A stretch of DNA of 64,000 bases from Promethearchaeota archaeon (GTDB lineage Archaea; Asgardarchaeota; Lokiarchaeia; Sigyniarchaeales; SOKP01). The DNA lies in NCBI GenBank assembly GCA_016926735.1, contig JAFGOA010000036.1, forward strand, positions 1-64,000, given 5' to 3'. Below the pieces are notes generated by a model, which saw only the letters and a list, made by a program, of their open reading frames with translations, was not told where the DNA came from and did no database searches. The position numbers and the translations under genes are program-made. This document shows, in pieces, positions 27,838 to 36,819 of the stretch. Every line of letters starts with the position of its first letter. Position 1 is the first letter of the stretch.

Positions 27838-28782
27838 ATGATGATCAATAGCTATAAAGATCGATTACGATCTGATGATGATATTGTAAAGGGTAAAGAA
27901 GACACAATTAATTGTTGTGATAGACCAAATCTGGAATGTCGAAAGGGTGATAATGTATGTCTTAATTGTGGTATGATTCTTGGTAGAAATTTAGTGGGTA
28001 ATGAAAGAAGAGCTTACACTATTGAAGAGATTAACAAAAGACGGAGAACAGAACCGAGATGGAGAGAATTTGGTCCAAGAACTATGTTACCAAATACAAA
28101 AACAGATTCAAAAGGTAGATTAATCGGAGCTAAAGGTAAAACTCTTTTTTCACGATTATCAAAAATACAAAATTCATTAGTTTCTAGCATAGAAAGAAAT
28201 TTTTGGGAAGCAAAACCAAAATTAAAGATGCTTGCCTCAAAATTAAATATTCCAGAATATATTAAAGAAACAGCATGGAAGGTATATTGTGTTGTTGCTA
28301 AACGGAAACTTACAATGGGACGTTCCATAGATGGTTTCATTGCAGCAGCATTATATGCAGCAATCAGAGTACATGAATTTCCAAGATTACTTGAAGAAGT
28401 ATGTGAATGTTCATTAACTCCAAGAAGAACAGTGCATAGATCTTTGGGTATGATTGTGAAAGAAGTATTACCAAAATTAGGATTGAAATATAAACCAATA
28501 ACTGCTGAACAACTTGTTTTTAGGTTTGGAAATGACCTTGGTTTACCAATGGGAACTCAAAAGAAAGCAATTAATATGTTAATAAAAGCTTCTAAGAATG
28601 GATTATTAAGAACGGGAAAAGATCCAAAGGGACTTGCTGCAAGTGTTATATATATGGCGGCTAAGTTGACAAATCAAAGAAAGACTCAAGCTGAAGTTAG
28701 TGAAATTGCTAAAGTAACTGAAGTTACACTAAGAAGTCGTTCTAAACAAATTAAAGATAAATTATTAAAATCTAAATTATAA
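27838..28782 (+). CDS. tfb: Transcription initiation factor IIB (TFB), copy 1
   Basis: Recruits RNA polymerase to TBP-bound promoters. 314 residues with an N-terminal zinc ribbon (about 24-48), the B-reader/linker (RRAYTIEEINKRR) and two cyclin folds (about 120-205 and 215-310), the second ending in TQAEVSEIAKVTEVTLRSR, the BRE-reading helix-turn-helix. In the ribbon the first metal pair is unusual: C26 and C27 are adjacent and the second canonical ligand position is Arg, with normal C41-x2-C44. The same feature occurs in the second TFB of this window (42477-43394). A structured stretch follows the gene. Confidence 0.93.
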   Translation: MMINSYKDRLRSDDDIVKGKEDTINCCDRPNLECRKGDNVCLNCGMILGRNLVGNERRAYTIEEINKRRRTEPRWREFGPRTMLPNTKTDSKGRLIGAKGKTLFSRLSKIQNSLVSSIERNFWEAKPKLKMLASKLNIPEYIKETAWKVYCVVAKRKLTMGRSIDGFIAAALYAAIRVHEFPRLLEEVCECSLTPRRTVHRSLGMIVKEVLPKLGLKYKPITAEQLVFRFGNDLGLPMGTQKKAINMLIKASKNGLLRTGKDPKGLAASVIYMAAKLTNQRKTQAEVSEIAKVTEVTLRSRSKQIKDKLLKSKL

Positions 28783-29229
28783 CCCTTTCTATAATTACTT
28801 ATACACTTTTTATTATTTTTTTTTGATGAGAGTACTATATTTGAGTATTTATTGATTTCAGATTATCCATTTTTATCCATATTACTCAAAAAGACTACTC
28901 TCTTTATGAAAGAGATGAATTTAATAGAGATATATTAATTATTAAATCATTAATTTCTTCCTCTTTTATTATATTCAAATAATTTATATAATTGAATATT
29001 TTCTTAACATAAAGTATAGGTATGATTTTATATCGCATAAATCCTCTTTGAACGAAAAATTATTCCAAGAATGATGAAATGATTTTTCAGGCATATAAGC
29101 CTTCTCATCGTAGAAGTTGTTATACACTTGTAGGACGTTACAACTATTAAGTTATGTTTTATTCACCAATAATCCTATGATTCTAAAGAATAACTGTTAA
29201 AAAGAATAAAAATTTCAAAATATTAGCCT
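28783..29229. other. Intergenic region with several possible RNA hairpins
   Basis: 447 bases between tfb and the phosphoglycerate mutase gene. Near the left end are nested and mutually exclusive hairpins (listed separately). Near the right end are three successive short stems: GGC/GCC at about 29090-29101, CTTCT/AGAAG at about 29101-29116 and GTTGT/ACAAC at about 29116-29143. No box D follows the ATGATGA at 29071, so a C/D RNA is not supported. No open reading frame of note. Confidence 0.4.
28828..28915 (+). promoter_or_regulatory. Nested hairpin with an alternative downstream hairpin
   Basis: GAGAGTA (28828-28834) pairs with TACTCTC (28896-28902); inside, TGAGTA (28842-28847) pairs with TACTCA (28883-28888), leaving a symmetric 7x7 internal loop. 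The 3' arm overlaps a second stem, TCTCTTT/AAAGAGA (28899-28915), so the two cannot form together. It lies 46 bases after the tfb stop and might regulate the 3' end of that transcript or be a small RNA. Seen directly; the role is inference. Confidence 0.3.
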
Positions 29230-30453
29230 ATGAAATATATTATTTTAATTTGTGATGGTGCTGCTGATTGGCCAATTAAACAACTAGAAAATAAAACAAT
29301 CTTTGAAGCAACAGAGACACCTTATTTAGATCAAATTGCTAGTATTAGTAGAATGGGATTATTAAAAACTGTCCCCGATGGTATGAAACCTGGAAGTGAA
29401 TGCGCTAATATGTCTATAATGGGTTATCGACCAGAAAAAGATCTCAGTGGTCGGGGCCCATTAGAAGCTCTAAGTGCTGGAGTCCCTTTAAATGATTCTG
29501 ATATTGCTTTTAGATGTAATCTTATCACAATTGAAAATAACTTTATTAAAGATTATTCTGCTGGACATATTACTACAGAAGAAGGAAGAATTTTAATTAA
29601 TTATTTACAATCTAAAATTAAAATTGAAGGCGTCGATTTTTATCCTGGAATTCAATATCGTCATATTTTAAGACTAAATGGAAATATTTTTTCTGAAGAA
29701 ATTGAGACTACTCCACCACATGACGTTCTTGATAAAAATTATAAAGATTTTCTCCCTAAACCTAAAGATCCAAAAAATTATAAAGCAATTAAGACTTCTG
29801 AATTAATTATTGACTTAATAAAGCAAAGTAATGAGCTACTACGTAGTCATGAAATAAATCAAATAAGACAATCTAAAGGAAAACGGATAGCATCACATAT
29901 TTTTCCATGGAGTGGAGGTAAAAAGCCTAATATTGAACCATTTAGTAAGAAATTTGGTTTGAATGGATCTGTGATTTCTGCTGTTGATTTGATCTTTGGA
30001 ATAGGAATTGCAGCGGGATTAGATCCAATCTATGTTAAGGGAGCAACAGGATTACCAGATACAAATTATAAAGGTAAAGTGGAGGCAGCTTTGGAAGAAT
30101 TAAAAACAAAAGATTTTGTTTATCTTCACATCGAAGCAATAGATGAAATGGCTCATACAGGTGACTATCAAAAGAAAATGAATGCTTTGAAAGATTTTGA
30201 TCAATATATTGTAAAACCTATATTTGAAGCAGAAGAACTATTCAATCAAGAATTATGTATCGCAATTTTACCTGATCATCCTACTCCATGTGAAATAAGA
30301 ACACATTCAAGAGAACCAGTTCCTTTTGTTATTTATAATCCACAACAAAAAATAAACAATCCGCGAAAATTTTCGGAAAAAAATGCTAAGAATGGAGAAT
30401 ATGGACTTATAGAGAACGGAGAGGATTTTATATATCTTTTAACAAATAATTAG
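29230..30453 (+). CDS. apgM: 2,3-bisphosphoglycerate-independent phosphoglycerate mutase, archaeal type
   Basis: Interconverts 3- and 2-phosphoglycerate in glycolysis/gluconeogenesis. It has 407 residues, the archaeal length (bacterial GpmI is about 510). The N-terminal ILICDGAADWPIKQL holds the first metal Asp, PGSECANMSIMGY holds the catalytic Ser, GRGPLEALSAGV and RCNLITI follow, and the C-terminal metal-ligand sites are LHIEAIDEMAHTGD and LPDHPTP(C). All the alkaline-phosphatase-superfamily metal ligands are recognisable. It is convergent with the Taw1 gene, 10 bases away. Confidence 0.93.
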   Translation: MKYIILICDGAADWPIKQLENKTIFEATETPYLDQIASISRMGLLKTVPDGMKPGSECANMSIMGYRPEKDLSGRGPLEALSAGVPLNDSDIAFRCNLITIENNFIKDYSAGHITTEEGRILINYLQSKIKIEGVDFYPGIQYRHILRLNGNIFSEEIETTPPHDVLDKNYKDFLPKPKDPKNYKAIKTSELIIDLIKQSNELLRSHEINQIRQSKGKRIASHIFPWSGGKKPNIEPFSKKFGLNGSVISAVDLIFGIGIAAGLDPIYVKGATGLPDTNYKGKVEAALEELKTKDFVYLHIEAIDEMAHTGDYQKKMNALKDFDQYIVKPIFEAEELFNQELCIAILPDHPTPCEIRTHSREPVPFVIYNPQQKINNPRKFSEKNAKNGEYGLIENGEDFIYLLTNN

Positions 30454-30463
30454 ATATTATTAA

Positions 30464-31753
30464 TTATGGTGTTTTAATAATAGGAGATTTTTCTTTTTCC
30501 CAGTTAACAGCAAATAATATATCTCTACTTGGTGTATTTCGATATATTATTGGATAACCACTTTTTTTTTCAAATTCCTTAGCAATAGTATTTAGAAAAT
30601 TAAAATCAGGAAAGTAATCTTGAATAGATCTATTATCTTTTACTCGATTTTCAATTTCCAATGCTTTTGCTTGTAATGTAAATCCTTTTATCTCAAAGAA
30701 GTTAGGATTTGCTTTTTCAATTATTTTTATATAATCATCTATATACTCTTTTTTTAGATTTAAATCCTTTATTGCTGTAAGCCTTATCAACGTTCTTGTA
30801 GAGAGAGAGTGTAAAAGTTCAAAAGATTCTTGAATTTTATTCCATCCATTTTTAATCATAGGTCTACATATTTTCTTATATAATTCTTCATTTGGCGCTG
30901 GAAGAGTAATGTACAATTGAGAGGGGAGTACATCCATGTTGGATATAGTCGTTGGTAATGTACCATTAGTTACTATAAAAGTAGTCATTTTTCTCTTTTT
31001 AAATTCCTCTACAAGTTCAGATATTCGTGGAAAAAGTAGAGGTTCTCCATCAAGAGATATTGCTGCATGATTTGGATATAAAGCTTCATTATGGACACTT
31101 ATAATCTCATCTGGAGTAGTAATTAAACGATTTACTAAAAGTTCAATCTCCTCTTTTGAATTTAGGGAACTTTTAACTTCATCATCAAGCTTGAAAAGGT
31201 TTAAAGAATTATCAGAAGAGGTTATAAATCCTTGATTTTTCAAAAGATTAAGAGCTCGTTCAATCTTATTTTTACTAACATGAATATTTTCGCTTAGGGA
31301 CTCAATATTATGATATCCTTTATCAATAAACATGAAATAAAGAATATCATTCATAATCTCATAATTATCAATATATCTTCTTAAAGGTAAATGATTTTGA
31401 ATTATATCCTGCTGATGTTTTACCATAGTATCAATAAGATCTTTTGGATCGTCAGGTTCAACAATAAATTTATCGCCTAATGATCCTTGTTCTATATCTC
31501 GCCAACAAAAAACGCATTGGTGATTACAGAATGGTAAAGAAGGTGTGTTTTGTAGACATCTATGACTTTCTATACCAAATATTCCTTTATAACAATTTCT
31601 ATTACTTCTACCCGTCATTAATTTTTGTTCCAACCAATGACATGGTTTTATTGCCGTATGTTTATGATCTCCTATGATTCTATATGTAGTTTTAGTGTAT
31701 GTTTCAATAAACTCATTTGTAATTCTGTTATCTTTAATAAATCTATTGGTCAT
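30464..31753 (-). CDS. taw1: tRNA 4-demethylwyosine synthase Taw1/TYW1 with an inserted domain
   Basis: Radical SAM enzyme that converts m1G37 of tRNA-Phe to 4-demethylwyosine with pyruvate. C76, C80 and C83 (CNHQCVFCW) bind the SAM cluster; C38, C54 and C66 (KPCHW, CYKGIFGIESHRC) bind the second cluster. LDGEPLLFP is the GEP loop. It has 429 residues, well over the usual 310-340, because about 85 residues (130-215) are inserted between the cluster loop and the GEP strand; the insert reads like a winged helix (SENIHVSKNKIERALNLLK, then GFITSSDNSLNLF). This could be an extra tRNA-binding module. Confidence 0.9.
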   Translation of the reverse strand: MTNRFIKDNRITNEFIETYTKTTYRIIGDHKHTAIKPCHWLEQKLMTGRSNRNCYKGIFGIESHRCLQNTPSLPFCNHQCVFCWRDIEQGSLGDKFIVEPDDPKDLIDTMVKHQQDIIQNHLPLRRYIDNYEIMNDILYFMFIDKGYHNIESLSENIHVSKNKIERALNLLKNQGFITSSDNSLNLFKLDDEVKSSLNSKEEIELLVNRLITTPDEIISVHNEALYPNHAAISLDGEPLLFPRISELVEEFKKRKMTTFIVTNGTLPTTISNMDVLPSQLYITLPAPNEELYKKICRPMIKNGWNKIQESFELLHSLSTRTLIRLTAIKDLNLKKEYIDDYIKIIEKANPNFFEIKGFTLQAKALEIENRVKDNRSIQDYFPDFNFLNTIAKEFEKKSGYPIIYRNTPSRDILFAVNWEKEKSPIIKTP

Positions 31754-31899
31754 TTGGGTAAAACACGATTTAATTTATTTTTATGCTTGAATATAATAAA
31801 TATAAAAAAGCTTAAGACATAAATTAAATTATTTCTTAAGAAATATAAGTCTCTCAATAATTAGATTAGGACTTATAAAATATAATTGGAATTATCATT

Positions 31900-32772
31900 A
31901 TGAAAAATCTTATAAAAAGTGAATTGTTAAACTTAGGACTAAAATTTATTACTGTAGATGAAAAAATAATCAAAATCTTTTTAGGAACTATCCCTTCAAA
32001 TATTAACGAAATTGTAATCCTTCCAACAATAAAATATATGATGAAAAGAATTGTAAACAGTTTAGTTAATATGAGTAAAAAAGGACGCGTTTACAATGGA
32101 ATACTTAATAACGTACGAGTTAGTGTTATTAGATGTGAAGTTGGTTGCCCAAATATGGCAATTTTATTAGAGTGTTTAAAAAGAACAAAAGCAAAAAAAA
32201 TAATTAGAATTGATATTTGTGGAGGAATAAATGATTTAGAAAATAATATTGATATAGGAGATATAATTATTCCTAATCTGGCATATTGTGGTGATGGTAC
32301 AACAAATCAATATATTTTAACTCATCCAGATTTAATAAATCAGCTAGAATCAATTGAAAATCCTATCGGACAATTCCAAAATATAGTAGCAGGGGCTCAA
32401 AAAATATATATATCGAAACCAAATGATAAATTGAATAATATAATCTTTAATCATGGTTTAACTAATATTAAAAAGCAAACAAAAAAAGTTGATTTATGGA
32501 CTACTGATGCACTATTTTGTGAAACATATGAATTTCTGAATGCTATAAGATCTAAAAAAATAGAAGCAATAGATATGGAATCTTCAATATTATTTTTATT
32601 GGGAAATAAATTTAACCTACATACAACATCTATATTGTCAATTTCTGATTTACCTGGAACAAAATATGATCTGCTTAACTCAAATGAAATTCATTCAAAT
32701 TTGGAAAATGGTATGAATAATGCAATAAACATTTTAATTAATTGTCTACCAATGATAGAAGAAATGAATTAA
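31900..32772 (+). CDS. Nucleoside phosphorylase (PNP/uridine phosphorylase family)
   Basis: 290 residues. It should split a nucleoside with phosphate into base and (deoxy)ribose 1-phosphate. Family features: VSVIRCEVGCPNMAILLE (phosphate and ribose contacts), IIRIDICGGINDLENNIDIGDIIIP (the usual G-x-x-GG-L and GD-x-x-I-P motifs, here in two adjacent parts) and AIDMESSILFLLG, whose Met-Glu binds the ribose. The Asp/Ser in SISDLPG near the end contact the base. Uridine phosphorylase is the nearest fit, but base choice is uncertain. Cytosolic, single gene. Confidence 0.8.
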   Translation: MKNLIKSELLNLGLKFITVDEKIIKIFLGTIPSNINEIVILPTIKYMMKRIVNSLVNMSKKGRVYNGILNNVRVSVIRCEVGCPNMAILLECLKRTKAKKIIRIDICGGINDLENNIDIGDIIIPNLAYCGDGTTNQYILTHPDLINQLESIENPIGQFQNIVAGAQKIYISKPNDKLNNIIFNHGLTNIKKQTKKVDLWTTDALFCETYEFLNAIRSKKIEAIDMESSILFLLGNKFNLHTTSILSISDLPGTKYDLLNSNEIHSNLENGMNNAINILINCLPMIEEMN

Positions 32773-32781
32773 TTTAAGGAA

Positions 32782-33906
32782 TCACTCAAAGAAATAAATT
32801 TTCGCTATAGAATCTGCTCGTCCAAACATGGAAATGTCTCCCATAAAATTTTTTAATTCATCAGAAAATTCTTTTTCAAAATCATTAGCAAAATAATTAT
32901 GAGCCATTTCAGATGCTTGAGTAGTATAATCTACTATTAATGCACATAGAAAATAATCTTTTTTAATTATTTTTAATTCACGTCCTTCTAAGATAATTGA
33001 TTCTATATTACCTGAAGTTTTAGTTGCTTCTTTTAATAAGGAAGAAATAGCAGAAAATGCACCTGTTAAAAGCTCAGAATCACGATCTTTAAGCTCTTTT
33101 CCAAATATTTTGGAATAAAGCTGTATCCCCGTCTCAGAATAAACAAGAAGTATATGAATTCTCTGACGTTGTAATAGCCATGGTTTCTTACTTGCTTGAA
33201 AAAATGTAAATCCTATTAGTATCATTCCTATATTCTGAAAAAAGAAACGAGGTATATGCAAGTATCCTATAGTTGTGTTATCGAGATCAGAAAATAATGT
33301 CACTAAATAAGGTATAATCGGTAAAAAGATTGTTAGAAATATTCCTAAAGATAATAATGCTATCAGATGCTTTTGAGTTCTTGACCAAGCTGTTTTTCTA
33401 CTTTTATAAAGCATTAAAAATAGAATAATAAAACTAGATAAAGAAAATAATGATTCTAAAAGACCTAATATACTATGCTCAGAAAGGTCAACTGAATAAA
33501 TACCTTCTTTATAGGAGACAATTAATTGTGGGGTAGATATTAATCCACCAATAATTAAAAAGGCAAATATTGTAAGGAAAACTTGTGTTTTTGAAAATTG
33601 AACATCTTTTTCAAATATTTCAAGAAGAATAATTATTGAATATAGTACTAATATTTCCGAAATTGATGTTATGATAAAAAGGATTTTTGTTATTTCCAAA
33701 TTATCTAAGAAAAAGTAAGAGATCAGAGATGTGCTTGTATTTAGTAAATAATTAAAAAAAAAAATACTCAAATATCCAAACATTTTATATTTTGAGCTTA
33801 AATATTTCCTTAAAAAAAAAAAACTGAAATACACTGCAATAAACAGGATTATTATTGAACCAATTCCATATATCAGATTATTAACTAATTGTGCTTGATA
33901 TAACAT
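32782..33906 (-). CDS. Seven-helix membrane protein fused to a longin-like domain
   Basis: 374 residues. The first 240 hold about seven hydrophobic helices (near 10-32, 42-64, 70-95, 107-126, 145-166, 178-204, 220-241), like the membrane sensors found on some histidine kinases. The cytosolic C-terminus (about 249-374) has the longin-like pattern also seen at 25230-25640: HILLVYSETGIQLYSKIF, a helix with LLTGAFSAISSLLKEA, then ESIILEGRELKIIKKDYFLCALI and a helix with FANDFEKEF. No kinase or other output domain exists, so the longin part may bind small GTPases or their regulators. Followed upstream by a regulator gene on the same strand. Confidence 0.75.
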   Translation of the reverse strand: MLYQAQLVNNLIYGIGSIIILFIAVYFSFFFLRKYLSSKYKMFGYLSIFFFNYLLNTSTSLISYFFLDNLEITKILFIITSISEILVLYSIIILLEIFEKDVQFSKTQVFLTIFAFLIIGGLISTPQLIVSYKEGIYSVDLSEHSILGLLESLFSLSSFIILFLMLYKSRKTAWSRTQKHLIALLSLGIFLTIFLPIIPYLVTLFSDLDNTTIGYLHIPRFFFQNIGMILIGFTFFQASKKPWLLQRQRIHILLVYSETGIQLYSKIFGKELKDRDSELLTGAFSAISSLLKEATKTSGNIESIILEGRELKIIKKDYFLCALIVDYTTQASEMAHNYFANDFEKEFSDELKNFMGDISMFGRADSIAKIYFFE

Positions 33907-33979
33907 TTTTATATTGAATATTTTTTTATGTATTTAAATAGACTCTTAATTTTTTAAATATAACTATTTATGGAAATTG

Positions 33980-34870
33980 TTACAATCCTTTTAATAATTC
34001 TGAGAAGTTGGGTTCTTTGAAGTAATTGTTATATTTTTTTAATAATTCTATATTAACCAAGTGGATTTTCTTTCCAGTATTATTTTTTGCTGATTTTATA
34101 AGGTCTAATTCTTTCATTTTTTTTATATGATATTGAATAGTTCCAGGATATACATCCAATTTAGTAGCAATATCCGAAATTGCTATTGTATCATCTTTAA
34201 AGAACTCTTCAATAATTTTTGGAATTAAATCATTTATAAAAACTACTTTATATTTATCAAAATCATTTGGAATATCTTTTAAAAAATAATGTAGCGTTTT
34301 TCCAATTTTTTCTGATCTTATTAATCCAAAATTTTCCAAGGTCATTACATGTTTAAGAAAAGGAGTTCTAGTTATCTTTAAAAGCTCCTCGATTTTTTCA
34401 TCTCTAGCATGAATTCCTGGATTATCACGAATAAAATCCAAAATTGTGACTAATTTATCATTTTGGAGAATTTCTAATTTAGTTCTTCTTTCATTGGTAA
34501 CAATCCAATTTTTTTCTTCTAAACTTCTAATTGATAGAAAAATATCTTCTTTACTATATCCTTTTTTATATGATAATTTTGCTATGCAAGTGGCATAGAG
34601 TTTTTCTATAATTGGGAATTTTTGTATTTGAGTTTCCGATTCAACTTCAAATTCCGTATCGTATCGTTTTAATTTGAGAATTTCTTCGGCTATTATTAAA
34701 ATATCTTTCTCAGCTTCAGATAATTCATCAATTAATTGTTCTGTCTTTTTTAAGGAAATTGATTCTTTTTTGATTTCTAAAGGTGTGAAATCATCTTGTC
34801 TAAATGAGCTATCTTCAAGAGTTGTTACTTTTTTTTTTTCTTTCGAGTCTCTTTTTTTCTCTAATGACAT
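33980..34870 (-). CDS. Winged-helix transcription regulator
   Basis: 296 residues, cytosolic. A charged N-terminus (about 1-40) is followed by a helical region and two or three winged-helix units: one near 145-195 (NPGIHARDEKIEELLKITRT, then LENFGLIRSEKIGKTLHYF) and an ArsR-like one near 220-275 (ISDIATKLDVYPGTIQYHIK, then LDLIKSAKNNTGKK). It has no ligand-binding motif that I recognise. It lies between the 7TM-longin gene and a zinc-ribbon membrane protein on the same strand, with a 15-base gap to the latter, so it may be co-transcribed with it. Confidence 0.75.
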   Translation of the reverse strand: MSLEKKRDSKEKKKVTTLEDSSFRQDDFTPLEIKKESISLKKTEQLIDELSEAEKDILIIAEEILKLKRYDTEFEVESETQIQKFPIIEKLYATCIAKLSYKKGYSKEDIFLSIRSLEEKNWIVTNERRTKLEILQNDKLVTILDFIRDNPGIHARDEKIEELLKITRTPFLKHVMTLENFGLIRSEKIGKTLHYFLKDIPNDFDKYKVVFINDLIPKIIEEFFKDDTIAISDIATKLDVYPGTIQYHIKKMKELDLIKSAKNNTGKKIHLVNIELLKKYNNYFKEPNFSELLKGL

Positions 34871-34885
34871 GATAATTTCTTTTTT

Positions 34886-36586
34886 CTAAGCATGTTTTTC
34901 TAAAAACTCAACAAATTGATATTGTTCTTCAGAGTCCATATATTTTAATTGTTCTATAATTTTTTTATACTGTTCAGGTTTCACATTTGGAAGTTTTCTA
35001 ATTTTTTCTACTAAGATACGAGGAATTTTTTCTTGATAAAGGTTTATTATAGCATCAATATATTTAACTTGTTGCTCTTTTGTTAAGAAAGCTAATTCTT
35101 TTAATAATTCTTCTTTTTCATTTTTTGGGATATTTAATTTCTTTATTTTTTCCCTTATATCATTTGAAAGAAGATTAAAAATTTTGGAGAAATATTCTTT
35201 GACTAATTTTTGATCTTTTTCATTTTTCACTGGTAGAATTGATTCATGTAATTTAAGTTCAATATCCTCTTCCTTCTGTTTTAAAAATTCTTTTTCTTCC
35301 TTTTCAGATACTATTTCTTCAGATTTTTTCAATTCTTTTATCTGTTTTTCTTTTATATCAGGTACCCTTAACGTAGATTCTTCCTTTATTTTTACAATTT
35401 CCCTTTGAATATCTTCTTTTTTTGATTCAATTGGTTTTTCTTTAATTTGTGTTATTTTATAAGGATTAATTATTGGAATAGAAGTTTGATCCTTTTTTAT
35501 AATTTCTTGCTCTTTCTTTTCTCCTTGAGCTAATATCGAAGGTTCCAAATTAGTTGGTAATTTTTCTTCCTTATAATCTGTAGGTTTAATTATAATAAGG
35601 ATATACATTGTTATTGCTTTTAATAAAATAAATATACCAACAGAAAAGAAACACGTGGCAATTATACCGAAAATAAATGTTCTTAATGCAACTACTCCGT
35701 CACAAGTTTGAATCTTTTGTATACTATCTCGATAAGCATAGTCTATAATTAAAAATATAGTAGCAAGAACAAAAAGTCCAATACCTATAACAATAAATAT
35801 ATTGTTAATAATTACATTCTTTAATTGTTCGATATCTATATCTTTAATATTATTTATAAAATCCTCTATAAAGGCTTGAATTTGTAAATATGTTCCCTCA
35901 TTGAAAAAAGTATAACCAATGTATAAAAATAGTATAAATCCTATCAAGGAAGAAAATTGATTGAATGAATTTTTTATGTATAAAAAAATTCTATATGTCC
36001 CTTTTTTATTTCTTTCACGAGTAAGGATAATATAAAAGAATATTAATATTCCTTTTAGTGTTATGAAAAATCCAGCACCATAAACAAAAGATCCTAATAT
36101 ACCTATCCAGAAACTATGAACAATGACACTCCCTAAATCTCCTTCTTTTATTTTCTTTTTTATTATGATTTTATCATATAATGCGATTAATATTCCAAAA
36201 ATCCCTAATAATGATTGTCTAATAAGATAAATATACCAAGGAATTATTGGATTAAAAAAATATTCTAAACTTAAAGCTATTGAAAAAATCGATACAACTA
36301 GAAGGGGAATATATGAAAAATCATTTAATCTTTGAATAGCATTATATAAGGATGGATATGATTTTGTCTTTTTATGTGAATATGTATACTTTTTTTGATT
36401 TTCCCATTTTTGCCATCTTTCTGTCTTTTTTTCAGGTTTGAACTTTCTCTCAGTAAAGTTAATTCCTGATATATTGAAAGGAGTCCCACATTTTTCACAA
36501 AATACTCTTACATTATTTTCAATTAATCCTGATAATTGACTGGGAAAATGATATCCACATTCATTACATATATATATTTTTTTAGA
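34886..36586 (-). CDS. Zinc-ribbon multi-pass membrane protein
   Basis: About 566 residues. An N-terminal zinc ribbon (CNECGYHF, then FCEKCGTPF, about 8-42) precedes about eight transmembrane helices in two halves (about 85-310), each half repeating the pattern GI/ATCFF-helix-FxLLKAI, so an internal duplication is possible. The cytosolic tail of about 220 residues is Lys/Glu-rich and ends in helical pairs (KELAFLTKEQQVKYIDAIIN; EQLKYMDSEEQYQFVEFLE) that resemble each other. No family is recognised. A TTG at 36652 would add 22 residues; the ATG at 36586 starts directly before the ribbon and is preferred. Confidence 0.7.
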   Translation of the reverse strand, partial: SKKIYICNECGYHFPSQLSGLIENNVRVFCEKCGTPFNISGINFTERKFKPEKKTERWQKWENQKKYTYSHKKTKSYPSLYNAIQRLNDFSYIPLLVVSIFSIALSLEYFFNPIIPWYIYLIRQSLLGIFGILIALYDKIIIKKKIKEGDLGSVIVHSFWIGILGSFVYGAGFFITLKGILIFFYIILTRERNKKGTYRIFLYIKNSFNQFSSLIGFILFLYIGYTFFNEGTYLQIQAFIEDFINNIKDIDIEQLKNVIINNIFIVIGIGLFVLATIFLIIDYAYRDSIQKIQTCDGVVALRTFIFGIIATCFFSVGIFILLKAITMYILIIIKPTDYKEEKLPTNLEPSILAQGEKKEQEIIKKDQTSIPIINPYKITQIKEKPIESKKEDIQREIVKIKEESTLRVPDIKEKQIKELKKSEEIVSEKEEKEFLKQKEEDIELKLHESILPVKNEKDQKLVKEYFSKIFNLLSNDIREKIKKLNIPKNEKEELLKELAFLTKEQQVKYIDAIINLYQEKIPRILVEKIRKLPNVKPEQYKKIIEQLKYMDSEEQYQFVEFLEKHA

Positions 36587-36819
36587 CATATCCTTTACAC
36601 TAATAATATGTATTTTATTTTTTAAAATATTTTTTTTTTCACACAAACTCAATTCTATTTAAATTTCTTTGAAATAATTTCTATACCATTATATATACTT
36701 AAGTATATAACTAATGTATTTATACCTTTTTTCTGTATAAACTATTTTTATCCTATAAAATAAAAAAAACTTTTAAAATTTAAAAAAATTGGAGTCCAAT
36801 TATTACTAATACAGAATTA

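Noticed and set aside
29071-29160. ATGATGA resembling box C of a C/D RNA before apgM.
   Set aside because: No CTGA box D or terminal stem within a normal distance; only short hairpins are present.
34886-36586. Acidic/basic low-complexity tail considered as a tandem repeat.
   Set aside because: Only Lys/Glu-rich composition and two similar helical pairs; no regular repeat unit.
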